A DNA stretch of 64,000 nt from Basidiobolus meristosporus CBS 931.73 (lineage: Eukaryota > Basidiobolomycota > Basidiobolomycetes > Basidiobolales > Basidiobolaceae): assembly GCA_002104905.1 (NCBI GenBank), contig MCFE01000271.1:1-64000 (forward strand), written 5' to 3'. Position 1 is the first letter of the stretch. Every line of letters begins with the position of its first letter. Below the pieces are notes generated by a model that did not search any database, had not been told where the DNA came from, and saw nothing but the letters and a program-made list of their open reading frames with translations. The translations under genes were made by a program, and so were the position numbers. Positions 9,671-22,798 of this stretch are shown here, one piece after another.

Positions 9671-11226
9671 GCTTCAGTCTCATTGCAGAGTCCTGATGGT
9701 TGATCAAGATTGAATTTGCTCATAGAATGAATGTTTTCTTATAAGGTATAGTTTCCAAGAAAAAAATCAATTAGTCAGTAATAAAAGAATATGCTATCAG
9801 CTCAAATTAATCCAAGTTGCAACTGGTAGCAAGGCTAGTAACCAATAAGCCCCAAGTCTTAGGCATATGCTCAGTAGTTGGACATGTTCCACATGATTAG
9901 TGATATTTAATGACTTGTTGGCTTCAAAACTGGATAATACCACAGGATTGGATCTTCTTAACAACTGGTGGGTAAGTGATAGGATAAGACTTTATGATCT
10001 TATGACATAATCTAGTATCAATATATTAAGGAGTAAGTGAAAACTGCTCTGATTGCTTTATCCTTGTGGCTTGGAGCAAGAATTGATGTCTATTTGAATG
10101 TGGATGCACTATGCCTGATTAGTGTATATCCTCGGAAGCCTATACTATGCCCTCTTTACCAAGTTGGTCTGATTTAATGATGCCTTTGTTTGCTTTGTAA
10201 TCTTATTAGATTGCAATATTAGCTCATACACTACCCAGCTTAGGAAGTGGTCATATTAGTTGGCCAATGAATTGCATGTGCATTTCTAAGTTTGTTTGAG
10301 AAATAGTTCCAGACACCTGACTTTGACCACCATAACTTAATATTGAGTCAATCTTCTGGATAATATGCTACAAGCAAGCACAATCATCTGCTCTAACATC
10401 GTTGTACTGGAGAGTGTGAAAGCATGCCAGACTGTGTTGTACAGTTCAAAATTGATCAGTAAGAATTAGGTTTGAGCAAAAAATTTGCAACCACTGGGAT
10501 AATTTTGAAAGTATGACAACCAATACTTTTACTTTAAAAGTATTTGTGAATATTTCACAAAGCAACTTCTAAGTAAGCAAATATCCACATCTTAACTACA
10601 AAACCACAACACTATATATTGGGAAATCCAAATTTAAACCTTCAATATAGATGCTTGCAAAATGACTTGGTAGAATTTGTTCTAAACAGGTTGATAGAAT
10701 AGAAGACGTCAAATGATAATAAGTGTAGATTTACTGCCTTCCGAGGTAATTTGCATAAAGAGGCAAGCTGGTTGGAAAATCAAAACAGTGAAGCTGTTGA
10801 AGAATTATGTACTAATCAGGTCCCATCAATATATATGAGAGATTTCTCTCTCACAATCACCATAGTATAATTTAAAGATTGAGCTCAATATTGAAATCTA
10901 TGGAGCACTCAGACCCAAATATCCCAATTCGCTTGCTTGGATTGTGATGTTAGACCCTGAAAATGCACCAACGGAATAAATCTGCATGGACGATTGAATT
11001 TTAGCTGCGATACAAATATATTTGCAAGTGGTATATACAAGGAAAGATAAAAATTATGGGATGGTGCTAAGAAAAGGGAAAACGACAAAGGCTGCTGAAG
11101 AAATATACTTGTGCAGAACTACTCAGGGAAGTTATTCCCTCCTAGATGGGTGTCCTATAGTGCTAACCGTAGGTGGGGAGAATGCATCCTTTGTAACCTC
11201 CTACTGCTGACGCACCAGACTCATCT
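9671..11226. other. No recognisable gene (1.56 kb)
   Basis: AT-rich DNA with only short open stretches. I see no conserved protein motif or RNA gene and no further LTR copy. It separates the retrotransposon pile from the first host gene. Confidence 0.6.
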
Positions 11227-12723
11227 CTACAATGTTTCCAGCAAGGGGTTGGGAGACTCCATTGGGACTGCTCCATTCTTCTTATTTGTCGACAACTTGG
11301 GACGACCACGTCGCTTGTGTTCTACATCGATGCAAAAGCTCTTCCCCAAGTGGACGCACCTTTTGCACGGACGGGACTCGTCACAAGCCAAATGGGCCTT
11401 TTTGCAATGCACGCATGCACGGCCCACATTTTTCTTCTTCTGCACCTTAGCAACTCGTTTCGACGTCAAATCCTCTAGACGTTCATTTTTGGAGTGGTAC
11501 GCGGAGTGAGTACCGCGACCCAAATAACTCGATTGACCAGAGCCTGGGGGAGGATAGTCGTAGAGCGGATACGACGTATAGGGAGGATACAGATGCCCCA
11601 TGCCGTACCATGCTTTCATGTTGCTGTGTTGAAAAGAGAGGTACGGATGATTAAGGCCAGGGCTATACTCGGGATTCTCTCCGAACTGCTGAAGGAAATA
11701 ATTCATGTTGACTTGCGTAGAGTGATTAGCCATATAAGCCTTCATATTCTGTAACCAAACTAATCAACGGCTATTCAACAGCACACATCAGAACTGAAAT
11801 CACGAACAAACCTCCATGTTGAGTATTGCCTCCGGGTTACCCGGAGGCATGGCGTGCTGGTACGCATCGTAGGTTCCTTTTACATGCTCCCGGCCCAAGA
11901 ACTCGTATTCTGCTGGTTGATTCGGCGAAACATGCGCCTGGGCTTGGCATGAACTACCATGGTTTTCTATCAGCGGGTGGGTAGAGCGGCCATCGTAATA
12001 ACCCAAGTCCGAAGGTAAGGCCGAGAATCTTTCGTCTGGCATCAATGATGCACCATCCTTGGATCGGTATACTCCACCCCCGATTGGGGTGGACAAAGGA
12101 AGAGACCTCTGGGTGGATTTGTGTTTGTCTGCCTTGTAGGAGGAGTAGTCTATAGGGGTCTCACTAGAGGTTGGGTGCTTGACACTCTCCAGATGCTCCA
12201 TCAAATCGTTTTGTTGCGACTGGACTATATCGGCTGCTACCGCGGTGCTAAAGCCGTTTTCAAACATGACCAATTCATTCTCTATGGAGAGTATGTCTCC
12301 AGAAATTTCATGTCTCTGTGAGTAGTGATTTTTTCTGGAGCTGCTCGCATTGGCATCTTTCGAGGGAGCTTCAGCCTTGCTAGCAACCAGCATCGAAAGA
12401 TTCTCGGCCTGTACGTCATCCCAGAGGTCCAGTGTCTCGGAGGATTGTTGATCAAGCAGGTCCTGGATGGCGTCTGTCTCATAACTCTCTTCCAAAGAGA
12501 AATCCCGCTCATTAGCTAGGAACTGAAAGTTGCCGTAGGCATCATAGGTTTCAGCAAGTTTCAGCTCCTCAGGTGAATAGGTGTAGGTGGATTGGTCATC
12601 GGAGTCATCCAGTACGGTCTCTGATTGGCGCTGGCTCTGGCCAGAACCCTCGATCAAGGTAGAAAGAATATATTGCTCGTCAGTAAGACCATTCGTGTTA
12701 GGAATCGAGTTGGTGATGGTCAT
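11227..12723 (-). CDS. Zn2Cys6 transcription factor with C-terminal zinc cluster
   Basis: Two exons, 12723-11812 and 11748-11227, are joined over a 63-nt GT-AG intron in phase 0, giving 477 residues. The zinc cluster is complete: Cys at about 416, 419, 426, 432, 435 and 443 (CX2CX6CX5CX2CX7C), within RACVHCKKAHLACD and PCKRCVHLGK, followed by a basic KRRGRPKL stretch. The sequence is closest in feel to the ERT1/AcuK group of regulators of gluconeogenic carbon use, a group that carries the cluster near the N-terminus with a PAS domain after it. Here about 410 mostly polar residues (Ser/Gln/Tyr/Pro-rich) precede it and only about 30 residues follow. DNA binding is well supported; target genes are unknown. 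Confidence 0.85.
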
Positions 12724-15700
12724 CTGCTGGATGTCAATTCAAGACAAGGCGGGTTCTAGGGGAATTCCAATGATATTTACAAGCGCAGAAGGCAATGTTT
12801 GGCAGGCGAAATGAATTGATAATGCTAGTGCGGGTGGCGTTGCACGGAATTTTGGGAATTCAGGAATTTGGCAAATACTAGAATCAAGATTTCGATAAAT
12901 CAACAGCACCACGGGCGGAGCGGTTATTTAAAAGCAGTTGGTCGAATCGGTTGTATCAACAAAAGCGCAACAAACTGTCGCACAAACAGAATAAATTTCC
13001 TCAGTATGACACTTGGCATAGGCCAATCATCACGTCGCCCCCTATTCTCTCGCTGTGCGTTTTCCGCACTATAATATATATGTTTAAGTCGGTTTGGATC
13101 GCAACTCAAGCCCTCTCTAGCTAACAATTGATCTTACTGTATCGTCTCAATCTACGTATGCATGGGGAAGCAGCTTTCACTGAATTCGCGCCTCAATCCT
13201 ATTTATTTGTATTGGGACGAAGAATTTAGAAACCAGTAGATGCACGACGTCAACTTCTTTAATGTAGCCTTGGCGTAACTTCAAACTATATACTTTATGA
13301 CAGATATCATTCGCCCCAGCAACGTTATTTCATGTAGGTTGGTGTAATCTGAACAGAATGACCGCCAAATCGTTAGAAACCCTGTTGGAGTAGGCAACAT
13401 CCGTTTGTACGGAAAATTGATATGTTGATATCAAGTATATTCAGGAGATAGTTCGCTGGGTGAGATACCATATACCTAAGTACTTGGAGATTCCTGCTAA
13501 GTCAGTATGAATAACTGGCTTACCAATAAGTACTCGGCACCTATTCAGGAGCAAGACACATGTACAATTCAGCAGCATTGTAGATACATCGTCAGGTGGT
13601 CATAACCCTGGTCTTTAGAGACCTCGGGTGTGCCGACGCGTTACCACAGCGCATCCCTTTTAACCGCAGGGATGTTGACGATATACTTTGGGTCTCTCTG
13701 CGGAATGAATGTAATATGTATACCGTTTTGGCTGTTTAGCATGGGGGGGCTGGTTCACTCGATGAGATATCGACTGCTACATTTGTGCAATCTATATTGG
13801 ACCTGTTGTTTTCATATGGTGGTTTCTCTAATATATCATATACAGAGTGCATAAACGAATGCCCGATTTCATCAACCTGACGTGCAACGGAGTATTCCAA
13901 TAGGTATGTATTCAGATTCCAAGAAAAATGGACACCAAGCAAATCTGGTTTTTCCTGTGGTCATGGTCCTCAATGATCGGTCTACGCATTAGTTTATTAT
14001 TTAGAAACCTGTAGCAATTTGTCGAAGATGCACTCCGATTGATCTCAAATTGAGATGTCATGACACTGAGACTTCACGAGCAGCATCCTATTTGAACTAT
14101 GGGATCAACGGTGCTCCGTTAGTTTCAACGTTCAATAGTTTTGGATTTGTTTGCTGGGCTACATTAGGTATATCCATTTGCCCAGAGGGTATACCAAGTC
14201 AGGATGGACATAGGTACCTAGGTTAACACCCTCGGAGACAAAACATCGTTCGCCTCGCTCAAACAATGTGGGGCATTTCTCAGTTTTTGAAGAGCCTACA
14301 TCCCCCCTGGGCCGAAAGAGGACCAGGAATGCGGATGGAATCTTAGGCGTCAATATGTTACCATTGACCTTATATTGGCTATTATTCCCTGCTTTTTTGA
14401 TTTCCCGTCTTCGATATGACAGGCATGGCGAACGTGCCGGCAGAATGATTAACTCATGGTCTAGCGTCACCGTGATTATGGGGGATGGCAGCGTTGGCGT
14501 AGTGCCTTCCCAAATGAAGCAATATTAATGTGGGATGGTCATACTAATACTTTTGCATAGTGATCAGATGCCATTCGCATGGAACACTTGGTCTAGATAT
14601 GCCCATAACCGCCGGCCCCCTCCTTTGCAGGAAGAATAAATGCACACCTGAATATCTGTGGAATTGCACAGATTGTATCATTATGTTTGAATTGATGCAC
14701 ATCCCCGATGCCGAGCTGTATGCTAACCTGCAAGCCTGGCCATTGGTGCGGCAGCTACGCACAGTCTCATTATCGGCGTTTACGCAAGAGAGCATCTGTG
14801 CGTGACGATATTTCTCCTAGTGGCTAGTACATTCTCACCGATGCTTGGGTATTGTTGTTAGATGCAAGCTCAAGATCACACCAAATTAGGGTGAATTCGC
14901 AAAGCTCGACCAGCGACATTGGCTAAACAGCCTAGCTGATAGTATTCAAGCCGACATGGTGGGCATAGGGCCAGCAGAAGAAACTCATATGTGCTTAGCA
15001 ACCCTGATGCATTATCCCATGACATGGCATATGGCCACCCCTTCTTACGGGCCAGTGGAGTCGAAGGCGTCTAGCAATCAGGATTGAATTTGAGTGTACA
15101 AAGCAAGCTGATATTTGTACATCATCCATAGCTCGGCTTGCACTGGCAGGATTTAGTCTTGAAAAACATATTCCGCCACGGGGAATCCTCCTGGATTCGA
15201 TAGATTCTCGGCCTTAATGGGAGCCTAAAAACATCGGGATCTGAGGGGGTAATCCTGGATGACCACCTGTTTGACAAACACCCATGTCTCAATAAACACC
15301 AAGTATATCGTAAGTCACTGCAGGCATGTTTCATTCTTAATGTAGCCTCCAAACTAGTTGTCGTCAGCCAGCAGAGACTAAACGAGATTTACATGACACG
15401 AATTTATTCAAATCTTCTATTAACGATACCAGAAACGAATAGCTACACAGCCGCTACTGATAAGCTTCAGTTCCATGGACCTGAAGAAACGCCAGTGCCA
15501 ACATGTAGCATGGGCAAAATTTGGTTAGGCCAGATCCAGAGCATGTTCATGTCGAGGCCGAGTGACCAGGTAAGGCTGGTGGAATCCCAAGTTGGAACCT
15601 TGCTACCGTTGTATTGTTTGAACTTTTGGCCAAGAAAGCTCGGGTAAGTAATCAGTGGTGTTTGAAGGGAATTGGATAGCCACCAGTCGCACACTGTTGA

Positions 15701-15919
15701 TTTGCGGCAGAGTGCATAGAGACTCATAACAGATCGCTTTGATTACTCTCCATCAGTTTAGGTGGTTTCTGATCTGAGTCATTAGCACACGTGCGCTCGT
15801 CCTCGTCGCTGGTCGTGTGTTTTTTCTATCGAAGTCGAAAGGTTTCTAATTAATATATGAGCTAAAGTGTGGATTGGCTTGGTGCTAGAAAAGCACGCTC
15901 CAACGCAATCGAAAATATA
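12724..15919. other. Intergenic region without recognisable genes (3.2 kb)
   Basis: Contains the upstream region of the Zn2Cys6 gene and the downstream region of the PAS gene. Small open frames around 14.2-14.8 kb overlap on both strands and show no family motif. I searched by eye on the minus strand for a GATA-type zinc finger continuing the PAS gene and found none. Confidence 0.5.
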
Positions 15920-16768
15920 CTACATATATGGCAGAGCAACGTGTACCTTTTTTGCTCCGTTTTGAGCCATCTCATCATCTCTATCGGATTCACTTTCTGA
16001 CTCTTGTCCAGGATGCTCCAAGGAACCCCCTCGCAAGTCGATAGAACTTCTCGCGCCCAAGCTGCTCTTTTCACCAACTAAAGAAGAAAGTCTGCTTGCA
16101 ACACGAAGAGACGGGTCGATGTTAGAACAAGGCAACTTTTTTGCATCATTGGTGTTACGGCTGAGTTTTCTTAAGCGCTTTCGAAGAAGTTCATTTTCGA
16201 TTTTCATATCTAGAAATGTGTCAAGCATTGAATTTGCTTTGGAGGGATATTGGCGTGCGTTACAAAAATAATAAGCAGCGTTATCATTGGCAAGATATGT
16301 TCGACACTGAACCTCTAGCATGACAAATCTGTTGTTTTTCTTGCGGAAACGATACAACACGGTAAAGGATTTCTTTGCAACACCATGGTTCAAATCACGA
16401 AGGAACGAGTCATTATCGTCCACATGTATGAAATCACTCAAACTCCGTCCTATTAATTCCTCTGGCGGATATCCCGTAAGTTCTTGACAGGATTTAGAGC
16501 AGAATATCAATCGACCAGATATCGTGGTAACGTAGTATACATCGGTTAACTCCAACATGATTCTCTGGGACCATTTCTGTACTTGCGCCGATTCACTCGG
16601 GATTGCAACTAAAGACTTTGTGTTTGGAGTTTCCTCCACATCCTCCAACGGCATAGGTGTTTTACTTTGCACCTCAAGCAGAACCGGCTTGGAATCTGCG
16701 TTTAGTGAATCTTTCTCCGGATTAGAATCGGCATCATCTTGGTGGACGAAAGGTCCCAAGGAGTTCAT
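15920..16768 (-). CDS. WC-2-like PAS-domain protein lacking a GATA finger
   Basis: A single open frame of 282 residues starts at the ATG at 16768. A PAS domain spans roughly residues 65-170: ITDVYYV-like start (LTDVYYVTTISGRLIFCS), ELTGYPPEELIGRSLSDFIH and a VLYRFRKKNNRFVMLEVQC strand block. It is followed by NARQYPSKANSMLDTFLDMK and an ENELLRKRLRKL leucine-rich coiled segment. That order matches the PAS core and following helix of WC-2/MadB, the light-signalling partner of WC-1 in fungi. WC-2 normally continues into a GATA zinc finger; here a Ser/Glu/Asp-rich tail ends the frame. A GT donor near 15946 could start an intron, but the next acceptor I can find (near 15884) adds only a few residues. 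It could be a dimerising partner without DNA binding, or its last exon may be misread. Confidence 0.75.
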   Translation of the reverse strand: MNSLGPFVHQDDADSNPEKDSLNADSKPVLLEVQSKTPMPLEDVEETPNTKSLVAIPSESAQVQKWSQRIMLELTDVYYVTTISGRLIFCSKSCQELTGYPPEELIGRSLSDFIHVDDNDSFLRDLNHGVAKKSFTVLYRFRKKNNRFVMLEVQCRTYLANDNAAYYFCNARQYPSKANSMLDTFLDMKIENELLRKRLRKLSRNTNDAKKLPCSNIDPSLRVASRLSSLVGEKSSLGARSSIDLRGGSLEHPGQESESESDRDDEMAQNGAKKVHVALPYM

Positions 16769-17903
16769 GTAGTATAAGAAAGATTTCTATTCCGGGTAAG
16801 GCGTAGTTCGCGCTGAACGCTGCAGGGGATATTTTCTATGTTAGCAAGGACGAAGGAATTCAGATGGTACTGCTTAAAGCTTGGTTGTCTGTGTTGGAAA
16901 CTTCCCTTCCGTAGCGTGTTCCCTCTCCTTTTAAAGTACTCTAATGATAGCAGACTGGACGTATATCAGCTGAATAGGCAATAAATTACTCTACAATCTG
17001 GCTAATTCTGCCGGAACAGGGGAATTTCACATATCTGGACCAAAGTGATTGCGCTAAATTCACCCTACTTCTCGATATCTCGGATATCAATGATTTGGTG
17101 ACACCAGGTTCTTAATTTACAGCAAGAATGAGGAAGTCGCATCGGCGATTGCAAAGTATTAGTACGATGGACGATGAGATGCGGTGTATGGAATCGTAAC
17201 ATTCCGTTGAAAGGCACACAGGTGTCTGAATTCCAGGATCGTATTCCACCCAATCGATCAGTAGTCACATTAACACATATGATGTAGCTCGATACCCCTC
17301 ATACGCCAGGCTCAGATATTCGTCACTGGCAGTCCCTTCTGAGCCACTACTCGTAATCCTAACATAAGTGAGTTTCCATCATCTTTGTTCAATCAGTTGG
17401 CACATTTATCAGTAGGTCTGATTCAATACTCTGTTCAGTAAGTCAGGTGAATCTTTATGATCGCAGTTTTCGTAGACTGTCATTTATCTGGCATTATTGC
17501 TTTCTTGGAAGCGATTAGCGATCGGTATACCATTGGCGAGTCCTACAGAAGTACACGACCAGACATCATAGTGTCTATACGAATAGTACGCTTAGATTTA
17601 TTGTGAAAACCGATAACGAGCCTCATACAAATCAATTTTCCTAGTGATAGATATCAAAATGTGTATAATGTTTTAAAGATTGAGTTCTAACAGTGATATC
17701 GCAGGTATCCTACCTTTAAAATTCCCAGCTTTGTAGAGGGCGATAGTGTCAAATAAGGATAAAAAAGAATAGAATGCAGAAGATTCGCTGTAGTAGTATT
17801 ACAGTGGGGAAAAGTGGTCATGCACAGTGTGGTACATATCTATATAGCTATTTGATCGCTGAGGAATCAACGACCTTTGGAATATTACACTGCCTGAACA
17901 CGC
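16769..17903. other. Intergenic region (1.1 kb), no gene seen
   Basis: Holds the PAS gene promoter side and the 3' side of the tyrosinase gene. No conserved coding or RNA signal found. Confidence 0.5.
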
Positions 17904-19390
17904 CTATAAAATACCGCTTAAAATCCCCGAATTTTGGCCCGACTTCAATGATTTTCCACCCAGTATTGACACCACCTTATGGGCCAGGTGACTGACTGGT
18001 GTGCTGTCAATTAATGTGTTTCCATCCAAGAGCTGCGAAATATCAAGGACAGGGATGTTCTTCATGCCTTGGAACAACTGCAAGCTAGCTAGAGTGCCTT
18101 CAATCAAGCCTTTGACGGTTTCATTTTTCCTTGATAGCGACACTGGTGAAACGTAGTTGTCGTCGGCATTGATATCCTGGATAAATTCGCTGTACCGCTT
18201 TTCTAGTGCACGGATCTCTTCAATCTTGAAACCATTCATCTTCGCCCAACTCTCGGGAACAGGTGAAGGCGTCCTTAGCTTAGTCTCATCGGTTCTATCA
18301 TCGGCATTGACAAAATTGCTTCTCTTTATGTGATCTCTTGTTCCTAATGATCTAGAAATATGCCGTTTTCCTTGAGGGGGAATGCCCCTCAACGACAGTA
18401 TATCGGGTTTGCTGTATGTGTAACAAAGGCCCGGGCCCTGTATGTCAAGTACGTCTTTCACAGTTACTCCAAAGGGTTCTATCATATCGTTTGGGTCAAC
18501 GGTCCTGTTTTCGTTGTTGATCCCTTCATAGATCATTCCAATATCGGGTCTTAGCTTCTGGAAGTAAGCCCAAATCTTATCAACGTAGGCATGATGGACC
18601 CAGAAGATGGGACTAGAAATAAAATGAGACTATGTTCGAGTATGAGAGAACACATAATTAACTTACTCGTTAGGACTCCACATGGTACTAACATCCCCCC
18701 CGTCACCACCAATGTTGGCATGTACCAGGGCGTGTGGTGCAGCTTCTATGGCAACTCGGAATTCCTGGAAACTTCTCGATTGAGCACAAATCTTGGCAAG
18801 GAGCTCAGGAGGATAAAGCGCACCGATTTGCTTCCCTTTATTCCAACGCCGTTTCAGGCAATGTGCTTGCGGAACTGCCATATTCCAATTTCTAAAAGGC
18901 CCATCCACAATACACTCGGTATCACCGCTCGCACCAAAGTAATCCGGCCGAAATAGAATGCTCTGCTCCGGAGCTTGGGAATCGATCGTCCAATCCTGTA
19001 AAAATTCAAAAATCTTCTGTTGAGTGGCAGTCTAAAACAAGTAATACTGGACTAATAGCTTACCCAGTAAGGGACTATCACATTTGGATTGGTCTTCTGT
19101 AAGGCCACCTCGAATTCTTTCATGAACCTCCTATGCCATGGAAAGAAAAGCGGGTTGCTATGTGCACTTGGTACATATTGAAGATGGACAGCAACTAATT
19201 TATCGTAAGTAGTGGGAGGAGGCCCGGAGTGAATGGCCTTAATTGCCGCCACAAAGTCATCCCATTCTCTCCGGGATATCTCGCGAATCTCTTTCCTCGT
19301 ATATATCGTTTTGCATGCTTGTGCGTTCACTTGGAGATTGGAGAAGGCGCAAAGAAGTGTAAGCCCAACAGGAATAAATTTAGCCAACAT
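17904..19390 (-). CDS. Secreted tyrosinase (binuclear copper monooxygenase)
   Basis: Three exons: 19390-19064, 18995-18667 and 18612-17904, with introns of 68 and 54 nt, give 454 residues. An N-terminal hydrophobic signal peptide (MLAKFIPVGLTLLCAF) predicts secretion. Copper site A uses His69, His77 and His86 (VAVHLQYV, SAHSN, FPWHRRF); copper site B uses His197 and His201 (APHALVHANIGG) and the HH pair at 225-226 (PIFWVHHAYVDKIW), which is reached only by splicing exon 2 to exon 3. The family oxidises monophenols and o-diphenols to quinones, feeding melanin formation or wall cross-linking. The start at 19390 is the first in-frame ATG; a CATATAAAAG element lies about 105 bp upstream. The tail after residue 240 is low in family motifs and may be a lid domain. 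Confidence 0.9.
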
Positions 19391-22300
19391 CTCGATTCGA
19401 TTGACAGGTATTGTAAATAAGCAAAAATTCACAGTGGCTAGAAAAATACTTGACAATTGAGGTTACGAAAGCCTGAACATCAGGGTATTGTCACTTTTAT
19501 ATGATTGTAGCCCAAATATTTCCGCCCGTGTCTCCGAGCCCTTACCCTTCTAGGAATGTAACTCTGAGGGCCACTAAGCGATATACATCCGATATTTAAT
19601 GCTCATCCCTGATGTAAATGCATAAACTAGAAACATTATGGAATATTGCATTGGGATAGATTCCCAGTATCCACCCTCACGTGATCCAATCCATATTGCT
19701 GCATGCAATACGCACAAGATGAATGGAAATGCAACTAAGGACGCAATTTTTAGACCGATAAAGTGATATGAGAATTATTCTTCCTCAACACGTCTAAAAA
19801 ATCGACTATTTCAGGCGACGAAATGATGATTGATGTATCTATTCTGTGGAGGACATTTCAATGCATCGGGCTACTAACGAATGATATGGAGTGGATACTT
19901 CAAGTTGAAATCACTACAGCTATGATGAAGTAGTACTTTAGGCGTAGTAAGATTCTGACAGGATAGTAGGGACTCGCGCTCAATGTCAGTCGATTGTTTA
20001 GGCATCCATATGCAGGCAGTGCTTGCAAACGCAAGTTCAAGATAAGCGTGTGATAGATATTATGGCGACTTGTGGGATGTATATAGACGCATATGTATTC
20101 GGAGAATTAGGATTTAATGCGATTTCTACTGCGTGTAAGGCGGTACACGCTATGGCTCTGACTTCCTGTCTACCGTGGAACAGCACTAAGCGGTTGATAG
20201 GATTAATGAACAAAACGAATAACCATATTTACACATCAAAGCATTGGATTCTACGTTTTGTTTCGCGGTTTGTCATGTAAGCCCTTTTGCTGAATACTCA
20301 TTACTGCACAACAATAATTACAGCACCGACCAGGTGAATCTTTCTTGAACTACTGGCCTCAACAGCCAAACAATATCTAACTCTGGCATGCTGCGCTACG
20401 TCCTAGTTGAGCGAACAATGTAATTTTGATATCAAGGGCCTTGGAAACGTAGCAGAACCAAATACAACAGTGGTCTCATGCCAATCCATTACAAATCACT
20501 CAGACTGTCATGTGCTAGTTAAGGGTTGTTAATCTTTTAGTTCAAGCTGGTGTAGATCTGACTTCACTATAATTGAACGATGATTCCAATACCCTAAGAG
20601 AGTAAACTGGTATAGGAAGGCACGTAAAACTAATCGAGCGTAATGAATACCCATTGTCACTCTGAAACATATGGTGCGTATGATTAAATGAGCAAAAGCA
20701 TTCAATACATATTTGGCTTCATTGTATATTAGCTTGTACCCATCCGCTGAGTACAGTCCAGAGATTATTCAAGAAATGGGATGAGGTCGAACAAACCACT
20801 ATAATATTTACGAAGAATCAAGTATAAAGTAAGTTGTGGCGAAGCACATATATTGACAATAGGGAATGAGTATGGAAAAATAGCAGCATTATAGGCGTTG
20901 CATAGAATGCATAGCTATTCGCAATGCCATGGCTTTATGAATAGATTCAGCAAGGTATAATGCAGACTTTGCATACATACTTGACTGACATCTGGCTCCC
21001 CTCATCGATTGTTTGATCGTGTTGGTTAGCAGCCCTGTTGAGGTTTAGCCAAGATAGGGCCCCCTTTCCTTACTCTTTTGGCATTGCAATGCCAATTCCT
21101 CATAAGCCGGCATCTTCTAATTCTTACGAAACGGGTACGCTCTGAACAGTCAAACTGAAAGACATATGATATATTCCATTCGGCTTAGAATCACGATGAG
21201 ATACGATCGAATCTTTAGACGCTAGTATTGATAAATTTAACTTGAAATGGGTGAATGGTGCTTCGTTGCTGGCACCAATAGATCAATAAGCGATGGATTT
21301 AAGCTTTCGGTTTCATCTTATCCTATGCCAAATTTGGTGAGTATGATCTAAGAATCCAGAGCTCTGCCTTCAAAAGTGCAGAAGGGTGATGAAGTAATTG
21401 TCACTCGGTCTTCAATGCGTCAGGAAGAATTCGTGGAATTTAATATTCTAATTCGTAATGGCCCATTATGCTCTGCTACATGGTAAAATATGATCACCAG
21501 ATGACGCTATGTGCTAAGAAACCCGCTTCAGTAGGAGGCTATATCCGCAGCGAACAATACCCGGGATTCTGATTCAATGTTAGAACAGCTACAAACCATC
21601 GTTTGCATATGCTATCTTTCTTTGGCTAGCGAGTTAGGATACAGCCCAAGCCCACCTGGATCTAGCAAACAAATCTTCTGGCTAAACCTTTTGCCATTTT
21701 ACACTTATGTTCGCCTATTGACTATGCTGTTGATGCAACGGTGCGAGAATATAGCCAAGATTCCCGGGTATTGAGTTCAGCCAAGACGACCCCAAACACT
21801 AAAACAATCAGACCGGCTTCCATCCTGATTAAGGGTGGTAGAATTGTGAAGGGCAAATATGGAGGTTTCTATTATGTAAGGTAGACTAGCACTGCAGATT
21901 CAACCGGTAAAAACCTGTACCTTAGTATCCAATGCCAAGTATATTTCGGTTGTAGACTCCATGCTCCTTAAACACTTGATGATGACTCTCAAGCCAGTCA
22001 GGAGCCCATATTTGTCGTATACGAATCCTATATCAGGGAGTCACAATTGGTGTGGTTCTGTTCCGATAAGTAGTTGTGCTGGATAGGAGCCTATTTTCCT
22101 AACCCGAAGAGCCTATCCTATGGCATGTTTTCTAAACATCCGACAATGATGAATATATCCGTTGCTCGCCTCGAGATTTGCTCACGAACTCCGTACCTGG
22201 ACCAACGAGAATTGTAGATGGTTCATAATGAAAGGGCTATGGCTATTGTAGCTCCTACTCGATATCAAATATATAATCCAAGCGCTGAGTGTATTATAGC

Positions 22301-22743
22301 CAAAATGTGGGTAAGTCTAATTGGCTGGACTGGCATTAGTTGGCATTAAGAATGGCACTACTCATCTAATTACATATCAATATTTTCCAGGAATTGTACT
22401 GCGATCTATATACAGTAATCCACTAGCCAGTAAAATAGCTTGGCAGATTGAGTCAATACCTTAACGATCAGCTATAGCTAACTAACCTATTATACTGGGA
22501 CAGTAAGTGCAGCAGTAATTTCTATGTCGTCATGATCTTTCCCGTCACTAAGCTGTTTCGGATGATTACAATGAGAGCACCATAGATTGCCAGTCTAAAA
22601 AAGGAACTTCCAAAACTGGGATGTATGAACCAGTACACAATCATTTACATAAATATTGCACTCGTACACATCCTGGTGTTCCATAACTCCCAAACTTCCA
22701 TCAGTCTTGGCGCGGAAGGCCTCTTTGCTTTCTCACCATACAG
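19391..22743. other. Gene-free stretch (3.35 kb)
   Basis: Upstream side of both the tyrosinase and the AUR1 gene, so it holds two divergent promoters. An open frame at 20023-20280 (85 codons) has no recognisable motif and I do not call it a gene. Confidence 0.5.
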
Positions 22744-22751
22744 TATATATA
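22744..22751 (+). promoter_or_regulatory. TATA box of the AUR1 gene
   Basis: TATATATA followed by a pyrimidine-rich stretch (CCTTCCACCTCTGTC) and an ATG 48 bp further on. Its place inside the longer open frame is the main reason to start the protein at 22799. Confidence 0.6.
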
Positions 22752-22798
22752 GCCTTCCACCTCTGTCTTTTCCACTACGCGCACTATCTACTCAGGGA

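Noticed and set aside
14159..14805. Overlapping open frames on both strands
   Set aside because: They oppose each other, lack conserved motifs and lack splice or promoter context.
11227..16768. PAS gene and Zn2Cys6 gene as two halves of one ERT1-like gene
   Set aside because: On the minus strand the PAS frame comes first and the zinc cluster last, 3.2 kb apart, opposite to the ERT1 order, and each has its own ATG and stop.
20023..20280. 85-codon open frame in the 19.4-22.7 kb gap
   Set aside because: No motif, no clear promoter, and length is expected by chance in this much DNA.
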